A program made the translations under genes and the position numbers. Under the pieces are notes generated by a model. That model saw only the letters and a list, made by a program, of their open reading frames with translations. It searched no databases and was not told the DNA's origin. A stretch of 34,918 nucleotides of DNA. Source: Desulfobacteraceae bacterium (GTDB lineage: Bacteria; Desulfobacterota; DSM-4660; Desulfatiglandales; Desulfatiglandaceae). This document shows, one piece after another, positions 31,450 to 34,918 of the stretch (the first letter of the stretch is position 1; each line of letters starts with the position of its first letter). Location: assembly GCA_016844935.1 (NCBI GenBank), contig JAERTK010000172.1, positions 1 through 34,918 of the forward strand, read 5' to 3'.

Positions 31450-31842
31450 TTAACGTTTTGAATACTGGAACCGCGCCCTTGCACCCGGTTGTCCGTATTT
31501 TTTTCGTTCTTTCATTCTGGAATCCCTGGTCAAAAATCCGGCCTTCTTGAGCGAATCCCTTAATGCAGGATCAAGATCAACCAGCGCCCGGCTAATGCCA
31601 TGCCGAATGGCCCCGGCTTGACCCGCGATTCCACCACCTCTGACATTAATGTAAAAATCAAATTTATCTCCCTGGCTAACCAATTCAAGGGGCTCCAGGA
31701 CAGCGTTTCGGTCCGCATCCCTGGGCAGATACTGCTTCATGGGCCGCTTGTTTATGATTATCTCACCGGTGCCGGGTTTCATCCAGACCCGCGCAACAGC
31801 CGTCTTTCTTTTCCCAGTGGCGTGAAATAGTCCCTCTGCCAT
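31450..31842 (-). CDS. rpsI: 30S ribosomal protein S9
   Basis: 130 residues, full length. The [17 protein letters not shown] start, the [27 protein letters not shown] centre and the basic RARFQYSKR tail, whose end reaches the P-site tRNA, are diagnostic. The ATG follows directly after the rplM stop codon; its GGAGATAT site lies within the end of rplM, so the two are translationally coupled. Confidence 0.98.
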   Translation of the reverse strand: MAEGLFHATGKRKTAVARVWMKPGTGEIIINKRPMKQYLPRDADRNAVLEPLELVSQGDKFDFYINVRGGGIAGQAGAIRHGISRALVDLDPALRDSLKKAGFLTRDSRMKERKKYGQPGARARFQYSKR

Positions 31843-32271
31843 TTATATCTCCAAAGCCTCCAATTGTTGTGCCTCATGCGGATTTTCAGGGCCAACGTAT
31901 ATTTTCAGTTTTTTCAACTGGCGCCTTCCCAGGCTGTTTTTAGGGAGCATGCCTTTAACCGCAAAACGCAAAACATCCTCCGGTTTCTTCTCCAGCAATT
32001 TCCGTGCGGAAATCTCTTTTAGACCACCAATATAGCCACTATGTCGATAATAGATCTTTTTGTCCCATTTTTTGCCGGAAAGGGCAACCTTTTCAGCATT
32101 CACGACGACGATAAAGTCTCCGGTATCTGCATGGGGCGTATAGATGGGCTTGTGTTTTCCCCGCAGTCTCATGGCGATCTGTGTGGCAAGTCTCCCCAGA
32201 ATTTTGTCCTCGGCATCAACTAGATACCATTTCCGATCAACTTCCCGTTCCTTGGCAACAAATGTTTTCAT
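31843..32271 (-). CDS. rplM: 50S ribosomal protein L13
   Basis: 142 residues from the ATG at 32271 ([29 protein letters not shown]), with AGGAT eight bases upstream; an in-frame extension of seven residues is not supported. The [18 protein letters not shown] and [19 protein letters not shown] segments identify L13. First gene of the conserved rplM-rpsI operon. Confidence 0.98.
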   Translation of the reverse strand: MKTFVAKEREVDRKWYLVDAEDKILGRLATQIAMRLRGKHKPIYTPHADTGDFIVVVNAEKVALSGKKWDKKIYYRHSGYIGGLKEISARKLLEKKPEDVLRFAVKGMLPKNSLGRRQLKKLKIYVGPENPHEAQQLEALEI

Positions 32272-32306
32272 TTCTTTTATCCTGTTCAACAAAATACAAA
32301 AAGATT

Positions 32307-32335
32307 CTTTTAGGTCAACCTGGCATATATGTCAA
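32307..32335 (-). promoter_or_regulatory. Promoter of the rplM-rpsI operon
   Basis: Minus strand: TTGACA (32335-32330), 17-base spacer, TAAAAG (32312-32307). A second overlapping option is TTGACC followed after 16 bases by TATTTT, slightly downstream. Confidence 0.65.
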
Positions 32336-32357
32336 GGTATTTTTCGAAATAAATTTG

Positions 32358-32386
32358 TTGACATGATTTGGAATTCCTGCTAAATG
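32358..32386 (+). promoter_or_regulatory. Promoter of the tRNA-Arg/tRNA-Lys pair
   Basis: TTGACA (32358-32363), 17-base spacer, TAAATG (32381-32386), 16 bases before tRNA-Arg. Divergent from the rplM promoter. Confidence 0.6.
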
Positions 32387-32401
32387 AAGTTTTTTCTTTT
32401 G

Positions 32402-32478
32402 GCGCCCGTAGCTCAGCTGGATAGAGCGCCGGGCTTCGAACCCGTAGGCCGCAGGTTCGAGTCCTGCCGGGCGCGCCA
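32402..32478 (+). tRNA. tRNA-Arg (anticodon TCG)
   Basis: Acceptor stem GCGCCCG/CGGGCGC, anticodon loop CTTCGAA with anticodon TCG (arginine CGA family), T-arm GCAGGTTCGAGTCCTGC and encoded CCA at 32476-32478. Confidence 0.96.
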
Positions 32479-32495
32479 GGAAAAAGTTCAGATAT

Positions 32496-32571
32496 GGGCC
32501 TGTAGCTCAGCTGGGAGAGCAGTTGACTCTTAATCAATTGGTCGGAGGTTCGATCCCTCTCAGGCCTACCA
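32496..32571 (+). tRNA. tRNA-Lys (anticodon CTT)
   Basis: Acceptor stem GGGCCTG/CAGGCCT with a G-T first pair, anticodon loop CTCTTAA with anticodon CTT (lysine AAG), T-arm GGAGGTTCGATCCCTCT with an imperfect stem, and encoded CCA at 32569-32571. Transcribed with tRNA-Arg. Confidence 0.95.
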
Positions 32572-32580
32572 ACAAAAACA

Positions 32581-32615
32581 AGCACTTGCGGCATTTCGCT
32601 GAAAGTGCTTTTTTT
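32581..32615 (+). terminator. Terminator of the tRNA-Arg/tRNA-Lys transcript
   Basis: AGCACTT (32581-32587) pairs with AAGTGCT (32603-32609), followed by a run of seven T. It begins ten bases after tRNA-Lys. Confidence 0.85.
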
Positions 32616-32628
32616 GTTTCAGGCTGTT

Positions 32629-32648
32629 TGGGTCAAACGTGGGTCAAA
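32629..32648 (+). repeat. Direct repeat TGGGTCAAA x2 just after the tRNA-Lys terminator
   Basis: TGGGTCAAA occurs at 32629-32637 and 32640-32648, two bases apart. Short direct repeats beside a tRNA gene are often recombinase arm sites, but no integrase gene is seen in the window and the meaning is uncertain. Confidence 0.5.
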
Positions 32649-33130
32649 AAAACTTTTCCTGACTACAAAAACCCGCCCTCCCGATACCGGGAAGAAACCC
32701 CGTACCCATACCCCCATGAAAACCCAACTAAGGAATCCCTTCTGGCAAAATTGGCGGGGGTGGGTCGTCGCTTCGCCGTCTGGTTCCATCCTCATGGGTT
32801 CCCGTACCCATCCCCATCCAGCACGAGCATTTCCCAAGCCACCTTCTCCAAAATCAGTCTCCAAAAAATCCCCACATACGAACGGTTTTCAACACGATCC
32901 CCCAGCCACCCTACCCATGGTATTCATCCGGTCGTGATTATTCCCAGGAGCGCCGTATACGGGGTTTTTTTGGCAAGACGGCCCGCTCAGGGTCATTAGA
33001 AAGGGTAATAAACCGTGAGTCTTGAGTGATTCCCTACATCCCTCCACTGAGCGAAAAAACGTGACCTTTTGGTCTTGGGTGGTGTATCAAGGGGTATCCA
33101 ACCTGAACCCAATTTAGGGGAGGTGAATAA
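32649..33130. other. Gene-poor stretch after the tRNA pair
   Basis: I find no supported gene here. The open frames have no ribosome site and no recognisable domain, and their composition is proline/serine-rich in a way typical of non-coding GC-skewed DNA. It could contain eroded remains of an integrated element, but I cannot identify any. The 3' end carries the AGGGGAGGTG ribosome site of the following gene. Confidence 0.5.
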
Positions 33131-34054
33131 ATGAGAACTTTTATCGGTATTCTGTTGGTCGGACTTCTTGGTTTTTCAGGATGTAGCAGCAGTGATGCGG
33201 AATCTAGTCCAGCATACAACGTCCAAGCATTTGGGTTGGTCGATGAGCTTGGAATTTCTTTCTACGCCAAAGTCATGGATCAGCAGGGAAATCCCATGTC
33301 TGCCGCCATGCTCACAATAAATGACGAGCCTATGAATATAGGCTTTTTAAGCCCTGAAAATTTGAATATAACTGAAGATAATGATGCCGTTCCTCAGCCC
33401 GTGCAACAGGTTTTGAGCGGGGATTACCTACCATATTATTTTCTAAATTACTTAGAGATAGATGAAGGGGATGCCGTAAACCTCACGGTCAAAGGAGAGC
33501 ATGGCCTTACCCTTTATACCAGTTCTATGGGTGTCCCAGAGCAGATTACGATAATTGAGCCGCTCCCCGATGCGACTCTTGCCCCTGGCCAGGCGATAGA
33601 CGTGAAGTGGGAAGGCGGGGGATCGGCGGCCCATTTTCAGGTCATCTATATCGGGGACGAAAATATCGTAAAATATACTTCTGAGATACTACAAGAACAA
33701 ACCGAATACATGATACCCACCGGCGTCGTCGAGGAGGGTGAAGTATATATATTCGTGCTTGGTTGGCTCGGCGAAGATGAAGTTGATGGCGAACAATTAA
33801 CCTCGTCGTTTACAATAACGGTTTTAGACGTAGTCAAAGTAAATGCTTCCGATACGGACGAGTTGGGAGGGGGGATGGCGCGAGACCAAGATTCAGACCA
33901 ACATTGTACATCTTTACCATGTCATCAAACTAAATGTGTTACGCCATACGTAAATTGTTGGAACTATTGGAGTTCTCAAGGGCAACCTACATATGTCAGG
34001 GTTTACTGTATACCGAAAATGCTAAGATGCACTATATATCAGTGCAAAAATTAA
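33131..34054 (+). CDS. Putative secreted lipoprotein with cysteine-rich C-terminus
   Basis: 307 residues with a very good AGGGGAGGTG ribosome site. The N-terminus MRTFIGILLVGLLGFSGC is a lipoprotein-type signal peptide with C18 as the likely lipidated cysteine (FSGC is a slightly weak lipobox). The mature part is acidic and rich in beta-type segments; residues about 135-240 (PLPDATLAPGQAIDVKWEGGG...SSFTITVLD) look like an immunoglobulin-like or fibronectin-like surface domain. The last 50 residues contain seven cysteines (C-TSLP-C-HQTK-C and so on) that could form disulfides in the periplasm or outside. Codon use is more AT-rich than in neighbouring genes. I do not recognise a family; the position after a tRNA cluster suggests horizontally acquired DNA. 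Confidence 0.75.
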   Translation: MRTFIGILLVGLLGFSGCSSSDAESSPAYNVQAFGLVDELGISFYAKVMDQQGNPMSAAMLTINDEPMNIGFLSPENLNITEDNDAVPQPVQQVLSGDYLPYYFLNYLEIDEGDAVNLTVKGEHGLTLYTSSMGVPEQITIIEPLPDATLAPGQAIDVKWEGGGSAAHFQVIYIGDENIVKYTSEILQEQTEYMIPTGVVEEGEVYIFVLGWLGEDEVDGEQLTSSFTITVLDVVKVNASDTDELGGGMARDQDSDQHCTSLPCHQTKCVTPYVNCWNYWSSQGQPTYVRVYCIPKMLRCTIYQCKN

Positions 34055-34918
34055 GGGTATTAAATAATCCGCCACGTAGGGGATCATAAATTTTATAACG
34101 CCCAAACTGAAGGCTCCGGAGACGGTCCCGGAGACTTTAACCAACACCGCCATTACAACCACTATTAATGAATCGGCAATATCGGACTGCCCCATTTCCG
34201 GCCCGACACAGACCGACATTGCTTATTTGGGGGAACAGGGGACGTTGTTGACTATTTATGCATTTCCTCGTGCGTTGCTGAGCGAATAAATCTGTTTTTT
34301 AATGTCACATACCTGCTATCGCAGCCCTCTAAACGATAATAAAGGCTGTAATATCAATTACATATAACATATCTCACATGATGCACATTCCTATGAAATT
34401 GGGTAAATCGACGGGAGCCTTTTGGTAGGATTCCTTCATGATGCCTCAGATTATTGCGCTGGCCTTTTTTTGTTTTCGCCGGATTTTTCGACGACGCAAT
34501 CCTGAAAGTGGGTTTGATGTTTCCCCAGGATGGTCAAATTGAATCCGGTCGCTCCGACCCCAGGCCGCTGGCCGCTCGTCACACAGATCAAAATCCACCC
34601 AGGCGGATTCTTATTTTTTCGTGCCGCCGTCACCTGACAAGATATCAGATACAGTGGCTCAACCAAAATAATGCTTGCGCACTTGAGTGCTGAAATAATA
34701 TCATCCGTCCAACAATCAAATTTAAGGTTACGTCTGGCAGTCTTGAACGAAATGGGTCGCGGCAGGGGTTACGACTAATGCACGTTATGTTGCCGGTTAG
34801 TTTATGTTGTGTGATTTGATTCCTTCCATTTTATTCCCTCGTTGTTTTCCTCATAATAGTCTCCCTGTTTGAGCTTCCTTTCCCATCCAGCGTTGGATGC
34901 TTTCCATATAATTCCTGT
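34055..34918. other. 864-base stretch without a supported gene
   Basis: No reading frame here combines a ribosome site with a recognisable protein. Contents that can be seen are a 12-base-period direct repeat CCGGAGAC (34116-34123 and 34128-34135) and the short inverted repeat GCACT-TG-AGTGC near 34678-34689. A minus-strand hydrophobic frame (34022-34219) lacks a ribosome site. The region is AT-rich and looks like intergenic or degraded accessory DNA. Confidence 0.5.

Noticed and set aside
32523..32999. 158-residue plus-strand frame running out of tRNA-Lys
   Set aside because: Its start lies inside the tRNA gene and it crosses the terminator; the sequence has no domain character.
34022..34219. 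Minus-strand hydrophobic 65-residue frame, possible small membrane or holin-like protein
   Set aside because: No ribosome site before its ATG and its end overlaps the lipoprotein gene on the other strand. Hydrophobicity alone is not enough to call a gene.
34760..34810. Integron attC-like short inverted motifs around GTTAG/TAACC
   Set aside because: The motifs lack the paired R and L boxes and spacing of attC sites, and no integrase gene is in the window.

Overview
The window reads as chromosomal DNA of an anaerobic Desulfobacterota bacterium (the former Deltaproteobacteria, sulfate-reducer-like). No 16S gene is present, so this rests on gene content: an ORP-type cluster of NifX-like and MinD/Mrp ATPases with its own sigma-54 activator, many ferredoxin-type iron-sulfur proteins, a NuoE/NuoF/GltD-like flavoprotein operon, an AmmeMemoRadiSam radical SAM enzyme, and a set of thr-tyr-gly-thr tRNA genes in front of tuf.

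Layout. (1) 1-850: minus-strand operon tRNA-Thr(TGT), tRNA-Tyr, tRNA-Gly, tRNA-Thr(GGT), then tuf, which is cut by the window edge. (2) 1.3-3.9 kb: a small membrane protein, ndk, and two tandem YkgJ-type CxxCxxCC proteins. (3) 4.2-8.5 kb: a tightly coupled three-gene operon (NuoE-like, NuoF-like, NuoG-N-terminus/GltD fusion). It has no hydrogenase or formate dehydrogenase gene and may be an electron-bifurcating transhydrogenase. (4) 8.5-10.1 kb: a DedA membrane protein and a zinc-finger/J-domain protein. (5) 10.2-15.8 kb: a PAS/sigma-54 activator, a perfect palindrome, a clear -24/-12 promoter, two NifX-like proteins, an Mrp-NifX fusion and two MinD-like ATPases carrying ferredoxin inserts. 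This is the Orange Protein (ORP) complex gene set. (6) 15.9-16.9 kb: a lysine-rich basic protein and an HD-domain protein. (7) 17.1-22.0 kb: a probable glucosylglycerate (compatible solute) cluster holding both the phosphorylating route (GpgS-like synthase plus phosphatase) and the direct route (Ggs/Mgs-like synthase), with a convergent glycerate 2-kinase. (8) 22.3-30.6 kb: carB, a PurF-like protein that has lost its glutaminase residues, a GlcD-type FAD oxidase, a methyltransferase, the radical SAM gene and a small conserved protein. (9) 30.6-32.3 kb: truA and the rplM-rpsI operon. (10) 32.4-34.9 kb: tRNA-Arg(TCG) and tRNA-Lys(CTT), followed by a gene-poor, more AT-rich stretch with one putative lipoprotein, which looks like the start of an accessory region.

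Most of the window is housekeeping. The observations I rate most highly are the PurF-like protein with a dead glutaminase beside carB, the ORP cluster with a readable sigma-54 promoter and candidate enhancer, the NuoEF/GltD operon with lost iron-sulfur sites, the doubled glucosylglycerate pathway, and a probable ATT start codon on the GpgS-like gene.
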